From positions 992,001 to 1,056,000 of the forward strand of contig JBAIAA010000697.1 in NCBI GenBank assembly GCA_037893245.1: a DNA stretch of 64,000 bases. The letters run 5' to 3'. Under the pieces are notes generated by a model. The model ran no database searches, was not told the origin of the DNA, and was given only the letters and a program-made list of their open reading frames with translations. A program made the translations under genes and the position numbers. Origin of the DNA: Crossaster papposus. Lineage: Eukaryota; Echinodermata; Asteroidea; Velatida; Solasteridae. How positions within the stretch are numbered: position 1 is the first letter of the stretch; each line of letters starts with the position of its first letter. Positions 1-10,189 of this stretch are shown piece by piece.

Positions 1-70
1 AAATGCCCACACCGATCCCAACAGCAAGCACCACTGCCGCAGATATTCCCACCACAACTTTGGGGTTCAT
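1..70 (-). CDS. possible first exon encoding a signal-anchor segment (partial, runs off window)
   Basis: Read on the minus strand from an ATG at 70-68, 23 codons stay open to the window edge. They begin MNPKVVVGISAAVVLAVGIG, a continuous hydrophobic stretch after a short polar start, as in a signal anchor or membrane span. The Gly/Ala/Val-rich style resembles the membrane exons at 2880-3009 and 24446-24587. It may be the start of a divergently transcribed relative of the NLR gene. No splice donor can be seen because the window ends. An open frame of this length can arise by chance, so confidence is low. Confidence 0.3.
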   Translation of the reverse strand, partial: MNPKVVVGISAAVVLAVGIGVGI

Positions 71-299
71 TTCGACTTGAAGAAAAACTCTACAACTGGC
101 TGAAACCTCCCCGAATTTCGCCGGGATTTGGTGTCTTCTGCGTTAGTAATGTCTGTATACTATGGGTATACATGTGTTCATGTGTACTGGGAACATGTGT
201 TCATGATTTGTTCTGTACGGGTTTCAACCGAGAAGGCTCAGGGGTTAATTACAGTGGCCTTGAAGTGACACAGCGAACAATGGACTTTTTTTTATTATT

Positions 300-1010
300 T
301 ATGTTGTTGTAATTGATAGATTGGGGGATAGATTGGGGGGGGGGGGGGGGGGGGGGGCGTAGTATGTTGTAGCACATTTTGTAGCCCTGACTTTTTTACG
401 TTTAGGGTTCGTAGATGCTGAGAGAATCAGTTGTATCCCTTTACATGCATGGATATGTGTAATCAATGCGCCGTATTTCTGGCCGCATGAGGGCGCTGTT
501 AGACGCCATTTTCTGGGTAACCAGCACAGAGAAAATCGCGTTTATTAAAGTAGTTTTAGTAACTTTACTTTATCTAAAAATTGAATATTAGAAAGAAAAC
601 AAATTGGAGCTGTAAGATTATTTAAACTGACGTGAATTATCTCCTCATCACTTTTAATTATACCCCCAAATACCGTGAGCACAGCGCCCTCAACGTTCAA
701 TAATACGGCCTATTGCCGACCAGCTTTTTTGGAATCAATATCTAACGGTTAAAAATTGATACAAAAATACAACTCTACTTGAAAATGTCAGCACACCAGC
801 AGCCATGATTTTACAGGATGCTTCAGACTGCCATTATCTAACAGTCCAGAGTAAAGTGTTTTGTGATCAATTAGTAATTTATTTTGTTTGATGTTTGCAA
901 ATGTTGTATATTCTCTGTAAGGTTATAGTCTACCATTAATGTCAGTTGTAATTTTTTATTGTATAAAACAGCAGAATTTCTTCAAAATCTAAAAAATTGT
1001 TCTGGACAAC
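300..1010. repeat. dispersed repeat R1, copy 1, with a poly-G tract
   Basis: This stretch shares two blocks with 46080-46650. One is a G-rich run followed by a 'gtatgttgtagca' block. The other starts near 'tttacaggatgcttcagac' and continues for about 180 bp. A third, shorter copy of the first block lies at 56960-57130. The region includes a G run of more than 20 bases near 337-357. No open reading frame of note is seen. Class unknown: no clear terminal repeats, and not recognisably LINE or SINE. Confidence 0.55.
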
Positions 1011-1162
1011 TAACAAAGTGTTAGCTCTGTGAATGCTTTAAACTTTGAGAAAATATGATATTCAAAGATTGCGATTTTAAACATATTATGTTATTGACGT
1101 CACGATGACGTCATCTAGTATCAGATTACCAGCGACCATTAATAGTTTCAGATTTCCAACCA

Positions 1163-2150
1163 AAGCCCGAGAGTGATGATTATTGATTGGCATTAATTGA
1201 TACAGGCGCATACGGCCACACAGATCTGCCATTCTCGAATGTCAACATGTTCTTATCAGCTTCCCGCCAAAACAAGGCAAGCTTGCTAAACGCAAGGGCG
1301 ACTTGAACATGTTTATCAGGAAGTACAAAGGTACAAACATGTTATACAAAGGTATATTATTTTGATCAGATGACGTGTTCTTAGCCGATAGCTGACATTT
1401 AGGTTGAAAACCAGCGCCATATTTGGTCTTTGCATTGTTTTAATTCACACACGTGACATACAGGACTCGATATCTATTGCCGAGACGGAGGTTGAAATAT
1501 AAAGGTGAGATTGGGTTCATAATTTTTGTAAGACAAACGCATTCTTGTAGGTTTTGGTGATACTAAGGTTTAATTGCCACGCCTAGTCATTGGAACTGTT
1601 GTTCCCATTGGAATTAAGTGCAGCGTCATACGTGCACACAAACACGTCTGGTTTGGTGTCGTGTACGTTTGTTTATTTGTGACGGCGATCACGGGGTTGA
1701 TAGAGTCAACACTATTTCATCGAACAATGTACTGGAATCGAAAAGCTAAATCTCATTATAGTTGTGCTCTGTACGTGGAGAATCGATTCTAGCGTAGATT
1801 TGGGCTGAGTAAGTATCGAGGGTATTTTTATGTTAAACCATTCTGGCCGAGTTCGGGCGGTCTGTTCTTGACACGCGAACTCTGTTCTTGCGCTCGAACG
1901 GCGGGAACGCGACCCGTGAACATTGCACTCGGAACAAGAACACACACCACCTATCCATCAGGGTTTTGCAAGAACAAGTTACGCGTGTCAAGAACAGACC
2001 GCCCGAACTCGGCCCCTAAGTCGTAGATTTAGGCTGAGCAAGTATCGAGGGTATTTTTGGTTAAATCATTTTAGTCGTACACACGTTAACACCGCGACTA
2101 TTAGCCAATTTCCCGTATACTCTATTTCAATACTTGATTTATTAGGGTGA
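1163..2150. repeat. large dispersed repeat Y, copy A
   Basis: Begins near 'cccgagagtgatgatta' and matches copies at about 5590, 20558 and 22354 over several hundred bases with only scattered differences. Contains a shared 'cacacagatctgccattctc' block. The copy is interrupted by a small inverted-repeat element (1845-2016). A stretch of about 45 bp is repeated on both sides of that element. It carries no convincing protein. Like copy D, it lies directly upstream of a transmembrane-type first exon, so it may have spread with that gene segment rather than as a transposon. Confidence 0.75.
1845..2016. mobile_element. small inverted-repeat (MITE-like) element
   Basis: A 172 bp element with ends that are near-perfect inverted copies for about 45 bp. 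The left end starts GGCCGAGTTCGGGCGGTCTG and the right end is its complement (CAGACCGCCCGAACTCGGCC). It sits in repeat copy A at a point where copy C has uninterrupted sequence. A target duplication could not be fixed because the flank itself is locally repeated. It codes for nothing, so it would depend on a transposase made elsewhere. Superfamily not assigned. Confidence 0.75.
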
Positions 2151-2689
2151 AATCCTGACCCACATTGCACCTTATAGCTTTGCACATTTGCAACAATTAT
2201 CGTCTGCTCGATGTTACGCAATGTTTGTTTACTGCTGGTCAAAATACCTGAAGATATTGACGTCTTTATCGGTTTGTAAGTTGCAATTCAATGCACCATC
2301 ATTACAAATTATTGAAAATTTGCTACAAAATGAACGTTCGCGCTGCCGCCATTTCGGACAGCCTGATGCCTGCTGTGTTTCAGAAACATTCAATCGATTG
2401 ATATGAACCCACAAGTTCGACTTTTTATTTCATTTTATGTATTTGCTTCTCAGTGATTTCGGAATTCGGAGGCGAAGCCGAAGACGAAGTAAGATTTCGA
2501 AAATACGTTATGATGCAGCTGTGGCGAATGCGTTGTGAATTTGTTACCATAAATACCGACTCGGTAAAAAGTATAGCGCATGCGTTGTGAACGTTCAACC
2601 AATACAACGATAACAGCACTGCATTTTATAGGAGGCCAAATTTCATGTGACACTGGAAAAGTGTTTAAGACCAGCCAGCTGGTCTTTAT

Positions 2690-2879
2690 CATTTGTTTAA
2701 TACCGGCCACGTGACGGGCTCTCAACCAATGGGAATGGGTAAACTGTCTTAGGTATTTATGAATAATAATTAAACGAAATACCTGGGGTTTAAACAAAGA
2801 AAGGTATTGCTGACGATTCTTTACAGAGGGTAACAATAACACGTGAATACATTTCTCGCAGTTTAGCACACTGTAAGCA
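2690..2879 (+). promoter_or_regulatory. 5' flank/5' UTR shared by the two transmembrane first exons
   Basis: The stretch 2780-2840 around 'ctggggtttaaacaa' and 'ttacagagggtaacaataa' matches 24340-24400 upstream of the second exon, with about one change in ten bases. A CCAAT box (caaccaatggg, near 2724) and an E-box (cacgtg, near 2708) lie upstream. No TATA box is evident. Retention of this flank by both exons suggests that promoter and first exon were duplicated together. Confidence 0.5.
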
Positions 2880-3009
2880 ATGGCAGCATTAGCCAACATG
2901 ACGACCGTTCCGGCTGCATCCACCGCCTCCAAGCCTACACCTTCAGGAACGGGATTGACTGTTGGCATTGGCATTGCCAGTGTCTTGGTCGTCCTCCTTA
3001 TGGGATTGT
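2880..3009 (+). CDS. orphan or alternative first exon: short Ser/Thr/Pro stalk plus transmembrane segment
   Basis: From ATG 2880 the exon reads 43 codons and ends in phase 1 at a consensus donor (T|GTGAGT at 3010). A second ATG at 2898 aligns with the start of the paralogous exon at 24446. The product has a stalk (TTVPAASTASKPTPSG, with an NMT glycosylation sequon) followed by a hydrophobic span (LTVGIGIASVLVVLLMGL). Nothing downstream before the large repeats continues it convincingly. Its phase would allow splicing to the NLR exons at 25802, 36005 and 36475, so it could be an alternative first exon. It could equally be the remnant of a lost NLR copy. Confidence 0.6.
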
Positions 3010-4299
3010 GTGAGTATGATCATGGAGCAATAAACTAGATTATTGCTCCATGGTATGATTGGATAGGACTGTTTTTGTCGGGGTGTTTGTTTGTTTGGTT
3101 TTGTTTGTTTTTTGGGTTTTTTCCGGAGTGGTTGTTTGAGTATGTGTTTATTGTCTGGAGTGTTGATCTGTTGGGGTGTTTTTGTTGGCTGTTTGTGGGG
3201 AGGCTATATGGGTGTTTGTGTGCGTGTGTAAACACCGTCGATCGTGGACGGTGGACAAAGGAATTTGTGGGGAAACAATGCTGTCGACGATTGACACAAG
3301 GTCCACGATCTCGACTCGTGCGCAAATCCTATGGAGTACATACAACAGAGGGATTACGGTCGGACAATGCCCCGTCCACTTATGTGCGTGCTAGTGGGTT
3401 AGTCTTGTATACGCACTATGGACCTCCGAACAATATAGGTCCACACGATGCGGGAAGAGGTTACAGTTTGTGGACTTGCACAGGTCCACAATCCGTTTTT
3501 CAGTTTCCAAAAAAGAGCGCTAGAGGAAAAACGGGTTAGAGTAATATATAGAAAAGATAGAACTTAGTTTGGGTCAAATAATTTTAGGAACTAAAACTTA
3601 TCAGTTATCGTTAAAACGAACAGTATAATTCAATTATGTTTGAATGGTAGAAAATTATACAAACGGCTAAGAAACAGGGCTGTTTTAATTAAAAAGCAGT
3701 TGTTAACATAAGAAGGCGCCCTCAAGACACCTCAATCGTCAACCATATTTTGATCAAAAGATTGAATCATAGTGAATGTGATGTTTGGTAAATATTATTT
3801 GACCTAAAAAATGTATGGTTAATTTCCAAAAATGTTTTAGGATTTATTCATATTTTCTTATATTATGAACCGATTTCGACCAAATAGAGTGTGGTCTATA
3901 ATAAACATTACATGCTTGTTCTTGGTTCTTCACTCAGTTGTTCATCACCTCAACAATATTATTTTTTGAAGTGCCCTCTATACCAACATGGACCTACCCT
4001 TAAAAATAAAAAAGGGCTACCAAGTAAAATGTTGTTGTTTTCCGTTTTTCCTTCACAATTTTTATCTGCTATGGATTTCAGACTGCCAACATGTTTTTTA
4101 TTGTTCTTTGGGAAGCCCTGGAGACATTTAGATGGGTGGCTTGCTTTCATACAAAAAATCCCACGGTACTTTTTTTTCTGTGGAGATGCTCCCGGACTAT
4201 AACATTCATGAATTATTTAGTAGTTGCATTGATCACTGTACAACACTTAGGTTCTAGGTCTCTTTTTTCCCTTAAATTAAAAATACTTCAAAGATATCA
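3010..4299. other. noncoding stretch, no gene seen
   Basis: AT-rich DNA with a T/G-rich low-complexity segment at 3065-3130. A GTCCAC/GTGGAC motif recurs in both orientations between 3235 and 3495 and includes a short inverted pair around 3239-3314. The open frames here are compositionally biased and have no recognisable domains. If the exon at 2880-3009 is used, this is intron. Confidence 0.4.
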
Positions 4300-4590
4300 A
4301 AACGAGGTGACCTACAGCAGGATAAAACGAGGTGACCTACAGCAGGATTCGAACCAGATCTTTGATCCATAGCCCATCCCACTATCCACTACACTACGTA
4401 TAGCAGCTCGACAACAGCTGTTCTTTAAAGTGATTTAATCTAACTAGTTAACTAAATAACAACAATGCTGTGACGTCATGTTTTATTCCGATAAATAAAC
4501 ATAACTTCTCATCCAAACTACTAAATAATTTATGATTTTTTGACTCGCCCACCTCCGGAAAAAAAATCGCGGACGGCGCGCCCGGAAGAA
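4300..4590 (-). repeat. repeat with internal tRNA-like pol III promoter, copy 1
   Basis: On the minus strand a tRNA-like segment has an A-box-like stretch (tagtgtagtggatagtggg, near 4390) and a perfect B box (GGTTCGAATCC, near 4348). The 180 bp upstream of it on the same strand match the 407 bp insertion at 63286-63692, including an 'aactagtta' block. They end in the same way, with a T run next to GCG. This copy lacks the other end seen at 63286. A short direct duplication of 'gaggtgacctacagcagg' lies at the B-box side. Confidence 0.6.
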
Positions 4591-5229
4591 ATGAACAACT
4601 CGGTATTGAACAAGACTAGCCGACTGCAGGGAACAGTATTGTACCCACTAAAGTACACTGTTGGGCCGGCACGGGTTCGATCCCAATATACGTACCGAGC
4701 CAGAATCATTACTCAAATGGATCATTAATGACAAACTATATTGACCGTGTTGCAAGTTGGTCCAGTACAGGAAATCAGAAGTGGGCCTATACAACTACAT
4801 ATGTACTGGGCAGATATCGGACCAATATCTCAATGTTTGCTGGGTAGGGTTTTCCCACATTCAGCTTTTATATTAGTACAATCTGTTTGTTGGTGCTTAT
4901 AAGTTATAGTCGTGTAGATGATCTATTTATAACGTCAGTTTAAAGAGCATTGCTTGTCAAATGCGACAGCAGTAAGAAATCCAAAAATAGAAATTCAAAG
5001 ATGACGTCACCGTGATGTCGATTTATGCATACTAGTAACATATTTTATCAAATATAGGTTTGTGGAAATATCTATGTACCAACAAAACCTGTTACGAAAA
5101 GAATTTTGAGTTCAGCATAATTTGTCATTATGACAAATTTATTAAATCTGTATAAAATCACGAGAGGACGTCACCATGACGTCACCTGAATTGTCACCTA
5201 TAATGTACGTTTCCCTGGGCGAAACTAAC

Positions 5230-7235
5230 CAGGCGGAAAAGACGAAAAAATAAATGTGTTTGTCGGGAACAAACATAATATTACAGCTAGCAAATTATGT
5301 CGGTGAACCTTTCTTGTAGCAGAACGACGTAAATTGTCTTCAGGTTTGGCTTTACTCACCCGCCCCCAATACATGTAATAATATAATATTTTAACTTTGA
5401 AGGAAGTAATGAAAATACACGTGAAAATATACATTGGTTTTCACAATACACACTGGATTTAGTAAGTCATTGTTACACCCGTGAACTCGTCACGGCTTAC
5501 TGCACACTTTTAACAAACACCTGCCGTGGAAGCAATTGCAAATAAATTAACTTTCCAAAGTCCCCTATGAGCTATTTTTGTCTTCTGGCCTAAGCCCGAG
5601 AGTGATGATTATTGATTGGCATTAATTGATACCTGCGCATACGGTCACACAGATCTGCCATTCTCGAATGTCAACATTTTCGTACAGCTTCCCGCCAAAA
5701 CAAGGCAAGCTTGCTAAACGCAAGGGCGACTTGAACATGTTTATCGGGAAGTACAAAGGTACAAAATGTTATACAAAGGTATTCCATTTTGATCTGATGA
5801 CGTGATATCAGCCGATAGCTTTCACTTTGGTTGGGAATCAGCGCCATATTTCTACCAGTTGGTCTTTGCATTGTTTTAATGCAAACACGTGACATACAAG
5901 ACTCGATTTCTATTGCCGATACGGAGGTTGCGATAAAGGTGAGTTTGGGTTCATAATTATTGTAAGACAAACGCATTCTTGTAGGTTTTGGTGATACTAA
6001 GTTTTACTTGCCACGCCCAGTCATTGCAACTTTTTTCCCCATTGGAATTAAGTGCTACGTCGTACATGCATGGCCCATGTGTACCGTACCGTGGTACAGA
6101 TGGCTGACGAGTGCACGTCTGGTTTGGTGTAGTGTACGTTTGCTTATTGTGTGACGGCGATCACGGGGTTGATAGAGGAAAACAAGTGTCATCGAACAAT
6201 GTAGGCCCTACTGGAATCGAAAGGCTGGAACTCATTGTAGTTGCGCTCTGTGGAGAATCGATTCTAGCTTAGATTTAGGCTTATAAGTATCGAGGGTATT
6301 TTGTTTTTATCATTCTAATACGTCGTACACACGTTACCATGCACCACGACTATTGGCCAATTTCCCGTACTCTATTTCAATATTGACTTGATTTATCAAG
6401 GTGTTATATATCTTTTTGTATGAAGTTTCACAGCTTTAACAAAGAGACTAGTGCATATTTACAACTTTGTCGATCACTTTCTGTTGAGTAATATTAACAC
6501 CACAATTTACTTTTGTTCTGGTATTTAAAATGCCTTTTAAACGGTGACGTATACGTGCAACTATAGTTATCTATGTGATCGCTTGGAGTGGATAGCATAA
6601 AACCTATCGAAGATATTTCAAAGAAACCAAAATAAAACTGTCTTGTCAAAATTGGTATCTCTTTAAAGTTCTGCTAATTCCATCGGTTTTCTCTGTCATT
6701 TCGTTTCGTTTCGTTTATTTAATCTCATCGTTCAAGGCCTAGTAAACCTCACGTGGTCAACTGCACCACTTGAGTGTAACGGGGCTTAAATTAATCTGCC
6801 TTGGCTTATACCATATAAATGTTATGGGGCATACACCTCCAACAGTTAATACAATTATAATCCTTATAAGTAAACACAAAGTAAGACAGGGTAATGAAAT
6901 ACCGAGGAGTAGCAAAATGCGCTACGGTGATTGGTCGCTGGGCACTGCTGGTTATCTATGCAGTTACCGGGCAGAAGCTACGCGCGCCATTGATTATTTA
7001 TAGGACGACTACACTCGAACACGAGTCGGTGTAAACGAATACACATACCCTGTTTCGTCACAATATGCTGCGACCTGACTAGGAACAAACATAATATTTC
7101 CGCTAGCAAATTAATTGTGCACATTAATTGATGTCGAAGAACCTTTCTAACAGAACAACGTAAATTGTCTTCATGTTTGCCTTTACTGACCCACCCCCAA
7201 ATACATATCCACACTGATGGACCAAAATGGAGTGT
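5230..7235. repeat. large dispersed repeat X/Y, copy B
   Basis: Two modules alternate. Module X (5230-5390 and again 6900-7235) includes 'gacgtaaattgtcttca' and 'cacccgcccccaatacatg'. Module Y (5390-6740) runs from 'ttttaactttgaaggaagt' to 'tttcgtttcgtttattt'. The same X-Y-X order is seen at 20345-22140. This suggests a unit of about 1.8 kb that was once tandem. No protein-coding content is recognised. Confidence 0.7.
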
Positions 7236-10130
7236 CACCCCAATTCTTTAAATGATATTGAGAAACAAGCACCCAGAAACATCACCAATGTTCTTGTATG
7301 GCTGAATGAATTGTAGTGAGATACTAAAGACAATTAAGTCCCAAAAGAACAGAAACATTATATTTTTTTTGATCAAGGATAAAAAATGTCCACCCCTTAT
7401 TTCGAGTCAAAATTGTGACATCAAGTGAAGGTAGTACAACATTTGGCTATAAAAATCACTTTCAAGTAAAAGTATATAGATTTTAGTGTTCCCTCGATTT
7501 TGTGTGAACAGTTTAATGAATATATTGAATACAATTTGCCTGGGTGTTTTTCTAAAAGTTGTTTATGATAGAATAAAGTTATGTTATACGTACGAACAAA
7601 TGTCTGTCCACTTTGTTACGTACGTGACCATCGTCCTCAAAAACAAATTGGCAACGTGATTTACTAGTTTAATGTGTTAATCTAATCTCAGCAGCACTAT
7701 CACTAAAATATTTTGATTTGTGTCTCAAAGATGCGACCGCGTTAAGAAATAAAATCAAAGTTTTCCGCCTTGTTAATTTTCTATCCACTTTTTTATACGT
7801 ATGTAACAAGTCATTTCGGGCCCCGTCATTCATTTGTTAAATAAGACCGCTGTATCCAAATTGGCTTTTGGTCCGGTTTCTGGGTGTGAAAAGCGGGGAA
7901 ATGCAGGCGGGAACTGACGGCCATTCCCAAACTTGAAGCGAGTAAACGTCGATGTCTGTGGTCCGTCCGTCAAAATTACGTACGTATAAACAGTTACGTA
8001 CGGTTGTTCTCAATTCTGATTATACCGTGAATATTGTAATTCTGCATTTATTTGACTAATCACGGTTTAAAGGCATGAAAAAGATGTGAATTATTGTTAC
8101 TTTCGAACAACTTGAGGGACGATTTCGGTAATTGCAAACGATAATAATGTATAGGACGGACACGCACGCGAGTAAAGTGACTACGTACGAAACACGGACG
8201 GACGGGGCGATGTCTGTCTTTGTACGTACGTAACTCAATGCACGTTGTCGCAGCAGACCATTTTTGTATTTCAGCATGGGCAAAAATCATCATCAACTAC
8301 TGAAAAATGTCTCAAACTACCTAAAAAGTACAACTTTATTGCCAAATTTGTGTGAATACGATGTTAAAATTACCGGGCAAACCACATTCGCTCGCAGTTA
8401 ACACTGGCCCAGACGCGCAGTAGGATGTGAAAATGTTATACCGAATACAGCGCGGTTTCCTGCTAATACTAATACTGCACGTGAACCAGCGACGCGGTCA
8501 TTCATATTATTTTCGCACTGCGTGTCCGGTCGATTGGGTGTAGGGTAGAATGGCACGACTGTGGCAACGTGCAGTGCGCGGTTACTGCCTACGATTAATT
8601 ACGCACGGCAGGCCTATATATTTGACGTGTGTCTAGCTAAAGACGGAAATCGAGTAAACAGAACGGCCACAAAAGACAACTAATAGCAAAATAATAAGAT
8701 GAACTGAAAAACACTTGTTTTTTGATTTCATATAAATCTAGGTTTTTAAATTGGGCCTGTGCCTGCCCTACTCTAAAATATAATTATAATTATAACTTAA
8801 TTGTGCAGACCCAGACAGTCTCTTATTTATAGATTAGTGGGAAGAAAATACAGCCTTTTTTACTTTTTTTTTTCATGATTTTTGTCAAATCTATTTCAGA
8901 AAAGTTTAGATTTTCAACTCAAGGACAGTTGGTCGCTGTTTTCTATGATGGTCCACAATTTCTTTATCTTTATTATACATTTTGGTGTTTTTTTTTGTGT
9001 TTTTTTTTTTTTGGGGGGGGGGCAGGGAAGGGGATAGGGCGAGGGCGAGGGGGGTTTATTGCAGGTGTTTTTATCTCAATATTAAAGCATATACATAAAA
9101 TAAAAATATTTTCTGGGTAAAATTGCTTGGCCAGTCATCATGCCACTTTGTCATTGTTTGTCTGTCCACTGTTACATACGTTACTAGACCATTGCATTTT
9201 AAGTGAACGGATGCAGGTAAACCTTGTAAAACAAACCTCAAAGTTTATAGGTTTGGGTTGAGCATTCACTTCAGTCCTACATTCACATACCGGTAACAAA
9301 GGACATTGTTACATTTTATGTTTCAGAATACATGTGTAAATCAAAGATAATCACATTTTGAACAGTGATGTACAGTATTGACATTTTTTCAAGTACACAT
9401 ACAATTTTGTGAGCAAAATTGAACAAATAGTAAGTTTTTATAAGCAGCCTGCATTGTAATGACAATTTAAACCTGGCATCATATAAGATTTCCCTGGGTC
9501 AACTGCTTTACAAACTATCTTATAACTCTGACATCATTTGTCCGTCCACTGTTACATACGTTACTGCAACATGGCATTTTAAAGTGAACAAATAATAGGT
9601 CCACATATCAACATTTGTACTCGTGCTCCACTTTTTAGGGTTCTGTCCATTTAGTTTACAGCCTGATCAAACTGATTCAGTGTTTATGCATAACAGGTCT
9701 AGAGTTTCCCTAGAAAAAAAAAGTTTAAGTAAGCTTCTGTGAACTGAATGATTGGTATGAAGAATTAATCATGCAACAAATGGTAATTCTTGAAAATTCT
9801 TTATTGTAACTGTGTTTGTTTCTTATAAATGAACAGGGAGAGCAGGGGTAAACTTCAAAATGGAACAAATAAAGCCATCTGATGTGGCTTTTTATGGCAC
9901 TTTGTCTGTCCCCGTTACATACGTAACACACTTGCACTCATGACATTCAAGTAACTGTATAATATAAAGTAAGCTGAATGTTATCTAGCTGTATTGGATT
10001 TATAAAGAGTGCTGCTTAAGGGAGTTACAAAAAATGGAATTAGAGAAAACAAAACACTTTCAGTTTTTGGCCCTCATGTCACACCTTTTGGTCCATTAGT
10101 TTGGAAAGGCCCACATATGTAATAATATAA
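7236..10130. other. noncoding stretch with a recurring GTTACATACGTTAC-type motif
   Basis: No gene is recognised. A short motif, TGTCYGTCCAC followed by GTTACRTACGT, recurs at about 7607, 9165, 9540 and 9905. Looser ACGTACGT-bearing relatives occur near 7795, 7966, 8160 and 8220. The last three clear copies are spaced 375 and 365 bp apart, with weakly similar flanks such as 'ggcattttaaagtgaac'. This may be a decayed tandem repeat. A T run followed by a G run lies at 8991-9020. Confidence 0.45.
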
Positions 10131-10189
10131 TATTTGCACTGCGGCGCGTGAGGGCGCAAGATAAGATACTGTCAGTGTTAAGTCTGGTT

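Noticed and set aside
2450-2974. 174-codon minus-strand frame
   Set aside because: Antisense of the membrane exon at 2880-3009, which has a donor and a paralogue.
4600-4740. tRNA-like stretch with B box GGGTTCGATCC
   Set aside because: No credible A box or cloverleaf; perhaps a SINE scrap but not supportable.
8056-8296. Two overlapping minus-strand frames of about 75 codons
   Set aside because: Low-complexity ACGTACG-rich DNA, no domain or splice evidence.
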